Below are positions 24,237 to 32,712 of a stretch of 64,000 nt of DNA, piece by piece. This DNA is from Bosea sp. Tri-49 (GTDB taxonomy: Bacteria; Pseudomonadota; Alphaproteobacteria; Rhizobiales; Beijerinckiaceae), in contig NZ_CP017946.1 in the NCBI RefSeq assembly GCF_003952665.1, forward strand, positions 5,785,001 through 5,849,000. Direction: 5' to 3'. The translations under genes and the position numbers were made by a program. Each line of letters begins with the position of its first letter. Within the stretch, counting starts at the first letter, position 1. Below the pieces are notes generated by a model. It was not told the DNA's origin, did not search any database, and saw only the letters and a list, made by a program, of their open reading frames with translations.

Positions 24237-24854
24237 ATGAACTTCAACTCGCGCCTTTTCGACCGGATCAGGATCGGCCCTTCCGAGGCGGAAGAGGTGG
24301 TCGAGGCCGATGCGCGCCATTGCGACCACGCCGGCTGCACCAAATTGGGCGAATTCCGCGCGCCGATGGGGCGCGGCAAGGAAGGCAAGTTCTTCCAGTT
24401 TTGCCTCGAGCATGTGAAGGCCTACAACGCCACCTACAACTACTTCTCCGGCATGAACGACGAGGCGCTCGCGGCTTACGCCAAGCAGGAGGAGATCGGC
24501 CATCGGCCGACCTGGAAACTCGGCGTCAATGCCAGCGCCGCCCGGATGGCGCAGCGCGGGCGTGGTCCCAGCGAGCAGGACGGAGCGGATGTGCAGGACG
24601 CCTTCAACCTGTTCCGTGGCCGTGCCCGCCGCGAGCAGGAGCGGGCTGAATCGCGCGTCGGCGTGCTGGCGAAGAAGGCGCTGGAAACGCTCGATCTCGA
24701 CGAGACCGCCGACCGCGCCGCCATCAAGGCCCGCTACAAGGAACTGGTGAAGCGCTTCCACCCCGACGCCAATGGCGGCGACCGCTCGCGCGAGGGGAGG
24801 CTGCAGGAAATCCTCAAGGCCTACCAGACGCTCAAGACGAACGGGCTGGTCTAG
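24237..24854 (+). CDS. J-domain (DnaJ-like) protein
   Basis: A 205-residue protein whose C-terminal 60 residues form a J domain: ALETLDLDETADRAAIKARYKELVKRFHPDANGGDRSREGRLQEILKAYQTLK, with the HPD motif near 175 that stimulates Hsp70 ATPase. The N-terminal part (MNFNSRLFDRIRIG ... CDHAGCTKLGEFRAP ... FCLEHVKAYNATYNYFSGM) is a conserved Rhizobiales module with a CxxxxC...C pattern that may bind metal. This family often sits beside bolA and cobS, and here bolA is nearby. The start at 24237 is chosen because the upstream frame has no family similarity. Confidence 0.88.
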   Translation: MNFNSRLFDRIRIGPSEAEEVVEADARHCDHAGCTKLGEFRAPMGRGKEGKFFQFCLEHVKAYNATYNYFSGMNDEALAAYAKQEEIGHRPTWKLGVNASAARMAQRGRGPSEQDGADVQDAFNLFRGRARREQERAESRVGVLAKKALETLDLDETADRAAIKARYKELVKRFHPDANGGDRSREGRLQEILKAYQTLKTNGLV

Positions 24855-24927
24855 CTTCGGGCGATCCGGGCCGGGTTCTCCGGTGCCGACAGGACATCCA
24901 TAAAAAAGCGAGCTGGCGGAGCAGGCC

Positions 24928-25797
24928 ATGACGACGGATTCGCAGGTCACCATTCCCGCCGATGCGGCCGAGAGGCGGGCCAGACCGCCGGTCGTGGTCT
25001 ATCCCAATGGCAGCCTGCCCGGCGCCGACATGGCGATGCTGCAACGAGCCCGCCAGACCCTGACCAAGCGCGACGAGATCATCGTGCCGCCGCGCGAGGC
25101 CGGCAGCTTCCATGTGCCGAAAGGCCATTTCTTTCGCGTCGTCAGCATCGAGGGGCCGCAGGTCGGCGATCTCAATCTGTGGAACGCCGACGATTTCGAC
25201 GAGCGCTTCTTCAGCGGCAAGACGCGAGCTTTGCACGCGACCCATGTCGGCACCGGCGACCGGCTCTGGAGCAACCTGCCGCATTTGCGGCCGATGGCGA
25301 CGATCACCCATGACACGCTCGGCTGGTACGGCTTCGACCAGGACGGCGCCGGCGTCCACGACGTGATCGGCACGCGCTGCGATCCCTATACCCACAGGCT
25401 GCTCGGCGATGGCGGCGACTATCACCATTGCTGCCATTCCAACCTCTCCCGCGCCTTGGGACAGGCGAGGGGGCTGCCGGCGCGGGAGGTCGAGCACCAT
25501 GTCCACGACGTGCTCAACGTCTTCATGTGCACCGGTTTCACCCGGGACACGCACCAGTACTTCATGAAGGCGAGCCCGGTCAGGCCGGGCGACTTCCTCG
25601 AGCTCTTTGCTGAGATCGACCTGCTCGGGGCGATCTCGGCCTGCCCGGGCGGCGATTGCGGCCAGACGCATTCGAGCGATGTCGCGCGCTGCCACCCGAT
25701 CAAGGTCGAAATCTACGAGGCCGATCCGGCCGCGCTCGCCGGTTGGCATTCGCCGCAGCGCAGCCCTTACGGGCGCAGCCACGGCGAGCGGGGCTGA
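24928..25797 (+). CDS. DUF1989 (urea carboxylase-associated) family protein
   Basis: A 289-residue DUF1989 protein. Diagnostic stretches are IIVPPREAGSFHVPKGHFFRVVSIEGPQVGDLNLWNADDFDERFFSGKTRALHATHVGTGDRLWSN and the Cys/His-rich CDPYTHRLLGDGGDYHHCCHSNLSRAL, plus a late CPGGDCGQTHSSD. Relatives accompany urea carboxylase or guanidine utilisation genes and are probably metal-dependent; the histidines and cysteines here would suit zinc. No urea or guanidine genes are in the window. GGCGGAGCAGGCC precedes the ATG. A large inverted repeat starts directly after the stop codon. Confidence 0.85.
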   Translation: MTTDSQVTIPADAAERRARPPVVVYPNGSLPGADMAMLQRARQTLTKRDEIIVPPREAGSFHVPKGHFFRVVSIEGPQVGDLNLWNADDFDERFFSGKTRALHATHVGTGDRLWSNLPHLRPMATITHDTLGWYGFDQDGAGVHDVIGTRCDPYTHRLLGDGGDYHHCCHSNLSRALGQARGLPAREVEHHVHDVLNVFMCTGFTRDTHQYFMKASPVRPGDFLELFAEIDLLGAISACPGGDCGQTHSSDVARCHPIKVEIYEADPAALAGWHSPQRSPYGRSHGERG

Positions 25798-25800
25798 AAT

Positions 25801-25891
25801 CCGTCATTGCGAGGAGCGTAGCGACGAAGCAATCCAGGGGCGGCCGAGCTCTACGTCCCCCTGGATTGCTTCGCTGCGCTCGCAATGACGG
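25801..25891. repeat. Long inverted repeat (ATTGCGAG... / ...CTCGCAAT type)
   Basis: The left arm (about 25801-25840, CCGTCATTGCGAGGAGCGTA then GCGACGAAGCAATCCAGGGG) is complementary, with a few mismatches, to the right arm (about 25857-25891, CCCCCTGGATTGCTTCGCTG then CGCTCGCAATGACGG). The CGTCATTGCGAG element is a frequent palindromic repeat in Hyphomicrobiales. It lies between convergent genes and could form a bidirectional transcription stop. Confidence 0.82.
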
Positions 25892-25903
25892 CAGCCGTCG
25901 GGC

Positions 25904-26908
25904 TCAGTTCTTCAGCAGCGAGTTCATCCCGTCGGTGTCGAGATTGTCGGAGCCGCGCACCGCGCTGCGCTCGGTCGAGCTCGGCTGGTCGTCCTGTCCG
26001 CCGCCCGAGGCGACCGAGCCGCCGCCATCCGCAGCCGGGGCCTGCCCACCCGCGCCGGCCATCTTGCGCAGCAGGGGGCTGGCCTGGAGCAGCGCGGTCA
26101 TGCTGGTCGCGGTGTTGTAGCTGTTGGGATCATTGGGAGCGAGGCCGCCCTGCTTGTGCAAGGCGACGCCGGCATTGCCGGCGTTGTAGAGCAGCGAGCC
26201 GGACGAGCCGCCGAGCGTGTCGCAGCGATGGCGCATCTCGGCCGCATCGCCCTGCTGGCGCGTCGCCATGCAGCGGAAGCGGCTCATCACCTTGGGCCGG
26301 CCGGCCGGGTGGTGGATGACCATCAGCGAGGGGGCGCCGCCAGTCGGCGTCGCTGCGAGCTTGACCGAACCATAGGTCGCGGTCGGATTGCCCTTCGCCT
26401 TGGCGATGGCGTAGTCGAGATTGGCGTTGAACTCGACCGGCTTGGGGTCGAGCTCGAAGACCTTCGCGCCTTTGCCGTCCTGCGTCAGGAAATCCATGAC
26501 GATGATAGCGCGCACCGGCGTCATCTCGCCGCCCTGCGGCAGGCAGTGATGGTTGGTGAGGACATAGTCGCCCGGCAGCAACTCGCCGGTGCAATGGGCG
26601 CCAGACTGCTTGCCGGTCTTGTTGTCCTTCAGCAGGATGTCGATGCGCCCGACAGGCTTGGCCATCCTGGCGAGCGGGTCGCGCTGATCGAGCTCGGCGA
26701 TCGGCTCGAAGGCGCCCTTGTTGTTCTCGATATGGGTTGCGGCGTCGCCGGTGCTCTGCCGCCGCGGCATGCTGACCTTGCCGAAGTCGCTGGGATCGAA
26801 GCCCATCGTCTGGGCTGCGGCGGGAGCCCCAAGGGCAAGGCTCATAGCGCCGACGAAGGCGGCGCGGATCCTGGTCCCGGTCAAATTGGTCTGCAGCCAT
26901 GCGGGCAT
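25904..26908 (-). CDS. Secreted trypsin-like serine protease
   Basis: A 334-residue protein with an N-terminal signal (RIRAAFVGAMSLALGAPAAAQ) and a chymotrypsin-fold domain. The catalytic triad is readable: His in YVLTNHHCLP, Asp in NANLDYAIAK and Ser in CDTLGGSSGSLLYN. Two cysteines (AHCTGELL and NHHC) probably form the disulfide next to the active histidine. The C-terminal 60 residues are Gly/Ala/Ser-rich and likely disordered. The start at 26908 has GAGGAAG upstream; longer frames to 27172 have no support. The target is unknown. Confidence 0.85.
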   Translation of the reverse strand: MPAWLQTNLTGTRIRAAFVGAMSLALGAPAAAQTMGFDPSDFGKVSMPRRQSTGDAATHIENNKGAFEPIAELDQRDPLARMAKPVGRIDILLKDNKTGKQSGAHCTGELLPGDYVLTNHHCLPQGGEMTPVRAIIVMDFLTQDGKGAKVFELDPKPVEFNANLDYAIAKAKGNPTATYGSVKLAATPTGGAPSLMVIHHPAGRPKVMSRFRCMATRQQGDAAEMRHRCDTLGGSSGSLLYNAGNAGVALHKQGGLAPNDPNSYNTATSMTALLQASPLLRKMAGAGGQAPAADGGGSVASGGGQDDQPSSTERSAVRGSDNLDTDGMNSLLKN

Positions 26909-27089
26909 GCGCTTCTTCCTCTCCTCAAGCGGGTCCCTCGCGGCCCTGCCGACGACCGCCTTCAGGCACGGACCGGCGCCGCGAGAAGCGGGCACGACCG
27001 AGCAGTCCCGGACGATAGTCGTCCGCACGCGCTTGGGAAACCCTGAGCGCTTTTCGCATGAGCCGGAAGCTGCGGAAGGCTGTCGGCTC

Positions 27090-29093
27090 TCAGCGCTCCT
27101 TCGCCGCCAGCCCGGCGACGTCGGCGATGATGCCGTCGAGGGCGAAATCCTTGGGTGTATAGACCCTGGCAACGCCCATGTTCTTCAGCGCGTTCTCATC
27201 ATCCGGCGGGATGATGCCGCCGACGACGACAGGCACATCCATGCCGGCGACGCGCAGGCGCGCGGTGACGTCGCGCACCAGCGGCAGATGCGAGCCGGAG
27301 AGGATGGAGAGTCCGATGATATCGGCCTCAGTCTCCTGCGCCTGCGTCACGATCTCCTCGGGCGTCTGGCGGATGCCGCCATAACTTACCGCCATGCCGG
27401 CATCGCGGGCGCGCACCGCGATCTGCTCGGCGCCGTTCGAGTGACCGTCGAGTCCAGGCTTGCCGACGAGGAAGCGCGGCGGCCTGCCGAGTTTCTCGGT
27501 TGCCAGGGCGACGGCTGCCTTGACGGTGGCGAGCCCGGCATCGTCGCCGAGCTTGGTCGTGTCGACGCCGGTCGGGGCGCGATACTCGCCGAAGATCTCG
27601 CGCAGGGTCTGCGCCCACTCGCCGGTGGTGACGCCGGCCTTGGCACAGGCGATCGAGGCCGGCATGACGTTGCGGTCCTCCTTGGCGGCGCTGCCGAGTT
27701 CGGCGAGCGCAACCTCCGCTGCCTTGCCGTCTCGCGCAGCGCGCCAGGCCTTGAGCCGGCCGACCGCCTCGATCTCGACTGAATCCGGCACGGTGACGAC
27801 ATTGCCTTCGCCGGCCGAGAGCGGGGAGGGCTCGCTGGTGGTGAATTTGTTGACGCCGACGACGATCTGCTCGCCGCGCTCGATCGCCTCGATGCGGCGC
27901 GCGCCGTTCTCGACAAGCGCCATCTTCATGTAGCCGCTCTCGACGGCGGCGAGCGCTCCACCCATGGCGTCGATCTTCGCCAGCTCTTCCAGAGCAGCCG
28001 CCTTCAGCTCCTCGACCTTGGCGTCGACCTCGCGGGAACCATCGAAGATGTCGCCGAATTCGAGCAGGTCGGTCTCATAGGCCAGCACCTGCTGCATGCG
28101 CAGCGACCATTGCTGGTCGAAGGGACGAGGCAGGCCAAGCGCTTCGTTCCAAGCCGGCAATTGCACGGCGCGGGCACGGGCCTTCTTCGAGAGCGTCACC
28201 GCCAGCATCTCGATCAGGATGCGGTAGACATTGTTCTCGGCCTGCGGCTCGGTTAGTCCCAGCGAATTGACCTGCACGCCATAACGGAAGCGGCGATGCT
28301 GCTCCTCCAGCACGTTGAAGCGCTTCAGTGTGATCTCGTCCCAGAGATCGACGAAAGCCCGCATCTTGCAGAGCTCGGTGACGAAGCGCATGCCGGCATT
28401 GACGAAGAAGGAGATGCGACCGACGACGCTGCCGAACTCCTCGGGCGCGACCTCGGGCCGGGCCCTGATCGAGTCGAGCAGGGCGATCGCGGTCGCGAGC
28501 GCGAAGGAGAGCTCCTGCACCGGCGAGGCGCCGGCCTCCTGCAGATGGTAGGAGCAGACGTTCGTCGGGTTCCATTTCGGCAGTTCGCGCGCCGTGAACA
28601 CGACGATGTCGGTGGTCAGCCGCATCGAGGGCCGTGGCGGGAAGACGTAAGTTCCGCGCGACAGGTATTCCTTGACGAGGTCGTTCTGGGTCGTGCCCTG
28701 CAAGGCGGCGCGGTCGGCGCCCTGCTCGTCGGCAGTGGCGATGTAGAGCGAGAGCAGCCAGGCTGCCGTCGCGTTGATCGTCATCGAGGTGTTCATCTGC
28801 GCCAGCGGGATCTGGTCGAAGAGCGCCCGCATGTCGCCGAGATGGGTGATGGGGACGCCGACCTTGCCGACCTCGCCGCGCGAGAGGACATGGTCGGGGT
28901 CGTAGCCGGTCTGGGTCGGCAGGTCGAAGGCCACCGAGAGGCCGGTCTGGCCCTTGGCGAGATTGGTCCGATAGAGCTTGTTCGATTCGGTCGCGTCGGA
29001 ATGGCCGGCATAGGTCCGGAAAATCCAGGGCTTGTCACGCGGCAAAGCCTTGTCGCGCTGGGTCTGGTTCCGAAGCGGATCGATCGCGTTCAT
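27090..29093 (-). CDS. ecm: Ethylmalonyl-CoA mutase (B12-dependent)
   Basis: A 667-residue adenosylcobalamin-dependent acyl-CoA mutase. The N-terminal barrel begins with KPWIFRTYAGHSDATESNKLYR, and SFFVNAGMRFVTELCKMRAFVDLWDEI matches the methylmalonyl-CoA mutase family. The C-terminal B12-binding domain has GKPGLDGHSNGAEQIAVRARDAGM with the cobalt-ligating His in DGHSNG. The single-chain length and this variant motif match MeaA/Ecm, which converts (2R)-ethylmalonyl-CoA to (2S)-methylsuccinyl-CoA in the ethylmalonyl-CoA pathway of acetyl-CoA assimilation. GGGAG precedes the ATG at 29093. The other pathway genes (ccr, mcd, mcl) are outside the window. Confidence 0.92.
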   Translation of the reverse strand: MNAIDPLRNQTQRDKALPRDKPWIFRTYAGHSDATESNKLYRTNLAKGQTGLSVAFDLPTQTGYDPDHVLSRGEVGKVGVPITHLGDMRALFDQIPLAQMNTSMTINATAAWLLSLYIATADEQGADRAALQGTTQNDLVKEYLSRGTYVFPPRPSMRLTTDIVVFTARELPKWNPTNVCSYHLQEAGASPVQELSFALATAIALLDSIRARPEVAPEEFGSVVGRISFFVNAGMRFVTELCKMRAFVDLWDEITLKRFNVLEEQHRRFRYGVQVNSLGLTEPQAENNVYRILIEMLAVTLSKKARARAVQLPAWNEALGLPRPFDQQWSLRMQQVLAYETDLLEFGDIFDGSREVDAKVEELKAAALEELAKIDAMGGALAAVESGYMKMALVENGARRIEAIERGEQIVVGVNKFTTSEPSPLSAGEGNVVTVPDSVEIEAVGRLKAWRAARDGKAAEVALAELGSAAKEDRNVMPASIACAKAGVTTGEWAQTLREIFGEYRAPTGVDTTKLGDDAGLATVKAAVALATEKLGRPPRFLVGKPGLDGHSNGAEQIAVRARDAGMAVSYGGIRQTPEEIVTQAQETEADIIGLSILSGSHLPLVRDVTARLRVAGMDVPVVVGGIIPPDDENALKNMGVARVYTPKDFALDGIIADVAGLAAKER

Positions 29094-29423
29094 GGTCGCT
29101 CCCTGCCGTGCCGTCTTTGAGCTCGTGCAAACTGATTGTTGCACTGCAGCGAAGATAACGCCAGTGGGCTGGTTCGTCGCCTACGACATTGGGAGAAGGT
29201 CGGTTGAGCTGGAGTTCCTGAAAGGCGAAGCAAGTGAGGGTTGCGGCCAGGGCATGCTCGCCCGGCCATCCTGTCGATTGACTGGTTTCGATGGCCACTC
29301 GCAGATTGGCACCCAGCCGCAAGGATAACCCTGCGCAACGATCAAGCGACGCATACGACGCAAACGCCCTGCCGACAGGCAGGATGGCGCGTGGCGATGA
29401 CGTCGCTGCCATGGAGGAAACCA
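29094..29423. other. Divergent regulatory region between ecm and the amidohydrolase gene
   Basis: About 330 bp without a convincing gene. It holds the GTGCAA/TTGCAC palindrome at 29125-29144, 31 bp upstream of ecm, and near the amidohydrolase end several short direct repeats such as CGACGCATACGACGC. The rest shows no repeat, terminator or RNA signature that I can support; in particular no cobalamin riboswitch box was seen before ecm. Confidence 0.5.
29125..29144. promoter_or_regulatory. Inverted repeat upstream of ecm
   Basis: GTGCAAACTGATTGTTGCAC has perfect 6-bp arms GTGCAA/TTGCAC around 8 bases. It lies 31 bases upstream of the ecm start codon, a position suited to an operator. TTGCAA-type half-sites are reported for acetate/ethylmalonyl-CoA pathway and LacI/Rir regulators, so it may bind a carbon-assimilation regulator; the identity is inferred. 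Confidence 0.45.
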
Positions 29424-30761
29424 ATGTCGAAAGCGATCATGCTCGCCGCCGCGTTCACCGCGGTTCTGGCGCCGGCGGCTCTGGCGCAAGCGCCGGCCGG
29501 CGACCGCTGGACGATCATTCATGCGGGCTCGGTGCTCGCCGTTCCGGGCACGCCGGCTCGGGGCAAGACCAGCATCATCATCAAGAACAGCCTGATCCAG
29601 GAGCTGAAGGACGGCTTCGTCACTGCAGACAGCATCGGTGCGCCGGCGCAGGCAGTGACCGTCGTCGACCTCGGCGACCGCTATGTGCTGCCGGGCCTGA
29701 TCGACTCCCATGTCCACATCACCTCGGAGCGGGCTCGCGACACCGAACTGCAGCGCGTCAAGAAGACCGGCGAGAACGTCGCGCTCGACGGCGTCGTCTA
29801 CGCTAGGCGCACGCTCGATGCCGGCTTCACCACGGTGCGCGATCTCGGCTCGCGCGGGGCGCCGGCGCTCGCCTTGCGCGACGCGATCCGCCGGGGGCAG
29901 GTGCCCGGGCCACGCATCGTCGCGGCCGGCCAGTCGATCTCGGCGACGGGCGGCCATTCGGACATCAATGGCTTTGCGCCCGACGTCTTCCCGGAGCTCG
30001 GCGAGAACATCTGCAATGGCCGCGAGCAGTGCCGCCATGCGGCGCGCAACCAGATCAAGCGCGGCGCCGACGTGATCAAGATCACCGCGACCGGCGGCGT
30101 GCTGAGCAATACGGCGGCTGGGACCGGCCGGCAGATGTTCGATGACGAGCTCGAGGGCATCGTCGAGGCGGCCCATGCGATGGGGCGCAAGGTGGCGGTG
30201 CACGCGCATGGCGCCGATGGCGTCAATGCGGCGCTGCGGGCCGGCGTCGACTCGATCGAGCACGGCACCTATCTCACCGACGAGTCGATCGCCCTGTTCA
30301 AGAAGAGCGGCGCCTATCTCGTCCCGACCGTGCTCGCCGGCGCGACGGTGGTGAGGATGGCGGACGAGGAGGGCTTCCTGCCGCCGGCGGTGCGCGACAA
30401 GGCGCGCCAGGTCGGGCCGCTGATGCTCGACATGCTCGGGCGCGCCTATCGCGGCGGCGTCAAGATCGCCTTCGGCACGGATACCGGCGTCAGCGAGCAT
30501 GGCAAGAACGCCGAGGAGTTCGCGCTGATGGTCAAGGCCGGCATCCCGGCCGATATCGCGATCCGGATGGGGACCGTCGATGCCGCCGACCTGCTCGACC
30601 TGTCGAAGCAGATCGGGACGCTCGAACCCGGCAAGGCTGCCGACGTGATCGCGGTCGCCTCCGATCCCACCAAGGACATCACCGAATTGCAGCGCGTGCT
30701 GTTCGTGATGAGCAATGGCCGCGTCCACAAGGCGGCGCCGGCGAAGGTCGCGGCGAAGTAA
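29424..30761 (+). CDS. Secreted amidohydrolase (imidazolonepropionase-like, M38 type)
   Basis: A 445-residue metal-dependent hydrolase with signal peptide (AIMLAAAFTAVLAPAALAQ). The metal motif is HVH in LPGLIDSHVHIT, followed by Lys in ADVIKITATGG, His in VAVHAHGADG and SIEHGTYL, and Asp in IAFGTDTGVSEHG. This order fits the amidohydrolase subgroup containing Xaa-Pro/Xaa-Arg dipeptidases and prolidase-like Sgx9260 enzymes, which cleave N-acyl or dipeptide substrates. GGAGGAAACC precedes the ATG at 29424. It is divergent from ecm and converges on an Lrp-type gene. Confidence 0.87.
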   Translation: MSKAIMLAAAFTAVLAPAALAQAPAGDRWTIIHAGSVLAVPGTPARGKTSIIIKNSLIQELKDGFVTADSIGAPAQAVTVVDLGDRYVLPGLIDSHVHITSERARDTELQRVKKTGENVALDGVVYARRTLDAGFTTVRDLGSRGAPALALRDAIRRGQVPGPRIVAAGQSISATGGHSDINGFAPDVFPELGENICNGREQCRHAARNQIKRGADVIKITATGGVLSNTAAGTGRQMFDDELEGIVEAAHAMGRKVAVHAHGADGVNAALRAGVDSIEHGTYLTDESIALFKKSGAYLVPTVLAGATVVRMADEEGFLPPAVRDKARQVGPLMLDMLGRAYRGGVKIAFGTDTGVSEHGKNAEEFALMVKAGIPADIAIRMGTVDAADLLDLSKQIGTLEPGKAADVIAVASDPTKDITELQRVLFVMSNGRVHKAAPAKVAAK

Positions 30762-30773
30762 GCGCCAGGAGCA

Positions 30774-31298
30774 TCAGTCCCGGTCCGCCTCGCGCGCGGA
30801 CCGGGCGGGTTGCGCCTTCCGGCCCTGGGCTGTGCCGGGGACGTTCAGCAGCCGGTTCGAGCTCTGCGTATCCAGGATGACCATGGTCGAAGTCTCGGCG
30901 ACGCAGGGGATCGCCTGCAGCGCCTCGCTGATGAAGGTGCGCAGCGCCTCGATATCCTTGACCCAGACGCGCAGGAGATAGTCGACATTGCCGGTGACCA
31001 GCAGGCATTCGGTGATCTCCGGCTGGTCACGGATCGCGCTCATGAACTGCTCGGCGGCGTCCGGGCTCTGCTTGGCTAGCTTGACGCTGACCATCACGCA
31101 GATGCCAAAGCCGAGCGCCGCCGGGCGGATCTTCGCCGCATAGCCCTCGATGACGCCGGCCTCCTCCAGCCGCTTGATCCGTCGGGTACAGGGTGTCGGT
31201 GAGAGGCCGACCGCTTCGGCCAGGTCGAGATTGGAGATGCGGCCATTCTGCTGGAGGGCGGCCAGGATCTTCCGGTCGATGCGGTCCAATTCGATCAT
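30774..31298 (-). CDS. Lrp/AsnC-family regulator
   Basis: A 174-residue Lrp-type protein: helix-turn-helix in LDRIDRKILAALQQNGRISNLDLAEAVGLSPTPCTRRIKRLEEAGVI and RAM domain including FGICVMVSVKLAKQSPDAAEQF and ITECLLVTGNVDYLLRVWVKDIEALRTFI. The C-terminal tail after the RAM domain (NVPGTAQGRKAQPARSAREADRD) is longer than usual and includes a GC-rich hairpin at DNA level (arms CCCGGTCCGC/GCGGACCGGG, 30780-30806), possibly a terminator for the convergent amidohydrolase gene. It is divergent from an aminotransferase gene, its likely target. Confidence 0.9.
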   Translation of the reverse strand: MIELDRIDRKILAALQQNGRISNLDLAEAVGLSPTPCTRRIKRLEEAGVIEGYAAKIRPAALGFGICVMVSVKLAKQSPDAAEQFMSAIRDQPEITECLLVTGNVDYLLRVWVKDIEALRTFISEALQAIPCVAETSTMVILDTQSSNRLLNVPGTAQGRKAQPARSAREADRD

Positions 31299-31357
31299 AA
31301 GCGAGTTTCACTCCAGGTTTTCTATTTGAGGGTGATAAATCGCGCCAATTAGAAGAC

Positions 31358-31369
31358 ATGATCGATCAT
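31358..31369. promoter_or_regulatory. Palindrome between the Lrp-type and aminotransferase genes
   Basis: ATGATCGATCAT is a perfect 12-bp palindrome in an AT-richer part of the 150-bp divergent intergenic region, 60 bases upstream of the lrp start. It is a plausible Lrp-type operator controlling both genes. Confidence 0.45.
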
Positions 31370-31448
31370 TGCACGGATTCACTCGCTTCGAGAGTGCTAA
31401 ACCTTCACAAGCGGCCGCTTCGGCCGAAAAGAGGATGGTGCAGACGTC

Positions 31449-32681
31449 ATGGTGAGATCGGATGCGCGGCGGCCGGCTTTCGCCAGCTGGCTCTCGACCG
31501 GCAACAGCATCACCCAGCAATTCATGGCGATCGGCGGGCGCGCCGATGTCGTCAGCCTCGCCGGGGGCTTGCCGGCCTCCGAGCTCTATCCGGTCGAGGC
31601 GATCGCGGCGGCGCAGGAGCGGGCGCTGACGCGCTGGGGCACGCAGATCCTCGAATACGGGCCGATCGAAGGCTTGCCGGCGCTGAGGGCGGCGATCGCC
31701 GAGCGGTTCACGGCCACGACAGGGCGTCGGTTCGGGCCAGAAAATGTGCTGCTGACGACGGGGGCGATGCAGGGGCTCGACCTCGTCGGCAAGGCGCTGG
31801 TCGATCCCGGCGAGCTGATCCTCTCGCAGTTCCCGACCTATCTTGGCGCGCTCGACGCGTGGCGCCCGCGCATGCCGCGTTATGAGAAGCTCGACTGGAG
31901 TTCGCAGGCGCCGGGGCAGGATGCGGCGCTGCGCCAGGCCAAGTTCGTCTACGCCGTGCCGAACTATTCCAACCCGACCGGTGTGCTGGTCTCGCAGGAT
32001 GAGCGCGCGGCCCTGCTCGACAAGGTCGAGGCTGCCGGGACCTGGCTGCTCGAGGACGACCCCTATCTGCCGCTGCAATTCGACGGGCCGGCGGGGCCGA
32101 GCCTTCTCGCCCATCACGCGCAGCGCCATCCCAACGGCGCTTATGCCGGGCCGGTGATCTATCTGGGCACGCTGTCGAAGAGCCTGGCGCCGGGCCTGCG
32201 CGTCGGTTGGGTCGTGGCCGAAGCCTCGCTGATTTCGACGCTGGCGCTGGCCAAGCAGTCGACCGACATCGCCTCCAGCCTGCTGACGCAGGCGATCGCG
32301 CTCGAGATGATCGAGAGCGATTTCGAGGTGCAGCACATCCCGAAGATCGTCGCGACCTATCGCGAGCGGCGCGATGCGCTGTGCGCCGCCGCGGCCGCGC
32401 ATCTCTCCGACTGGTTCGAGTGGGAGGTGCCGCCGGGCGGCATGTTCGTCTGGATGCGCGCCAAGGACAGGGCGATCGACACCGATGCGCTCTATACTCA
32501 CGCTCTGGCCGAGAACGTCGCCTTCGTGCCCTCGAGCGTGTTCGACCCTTCGGGCGCCTTGAAGAGCGCGATGCGGGTCAATTTCACCCGCTCGCCGCCG
32601 GACGTCCTGGTCGAGGGCGTGCGGCGGCTGGCGCGGGCAGTGCAACGCCTGCTCGCCGAGCGGCCCGGCCGGGCGGCGTGA
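31449..32681 (+). CDS. PLP-dependent aminotransferase (LysN/2-aminoadipate-type, class I fold)
   Basis: A 410-residue aminotransferase of the MocR/LysN-related group. The PLP lysine lies in YLGTLSKSLAPGLRVGW, with the upstream YAVPNYSNPTGV and LLEDDPYLPLQFDG motifs of class I enzymes. N-terminal VVSLAGGLPASELYPVEAI is typical of 2-aminoadipate or aromatic/valine-pyruvate transaminases. Substrate unknown. It is divergent from the Lrp regulator and followed after 31 bp by an RraA-like gene, implying catabolism of an amino acid to a 2-oxo acid and further cleavage. Confidence 0.88.
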   Translation: MVRSDARRPAFASWLSTGNSITQQFMAIGGRADVVSLAGGLPASELYPVEAIAAAQERALTRWGTQILEYGPIEGLPALRAAIAERFTATTGRRFGPENVLLTTGAMQGLDLVGKALVDPGELILSQFPTYLGALDAWRPRMPRYEKLDWSSQAPGQDAALRQAKFVYAVPNYSNPTGVLVSQDERAALLDKVEAAGTWLLEDDPYLPLQFDGPAGPSLLAHHAQRHPNGAYAGPVIYLGTLSKSLAPGLRVGWVVAEASLISTLALAKQSTDIASSLLTQAIALEMIESDFEVQHIPKIVATYRERRDALCAAAAAHLSDWFEWEVPPGGMFVWMRAKDRAIDTDALYTHALAENVAFVPSSVFDPSGALKSAMRVNFTRSPPDVLVEGVRRLARAVQRLLAERPGRAA

Positions 32682-32712
32682 CTCCAACAACCAACAAACC
32701 GAGGAAACGCCG

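Noticed and set aside
27090..29093. Assignment as methylmalonyl-CoA mutase large subunit
   Set aside because: The length (667 residues), single chain and GLDGHSNGAEQ motif fit MeaA/Ecm better than MutB.
27090..29423. Cobalamin riboswitch upstream of ecm
   Set aside because: No B12-box-like sequence is visible in the leader.
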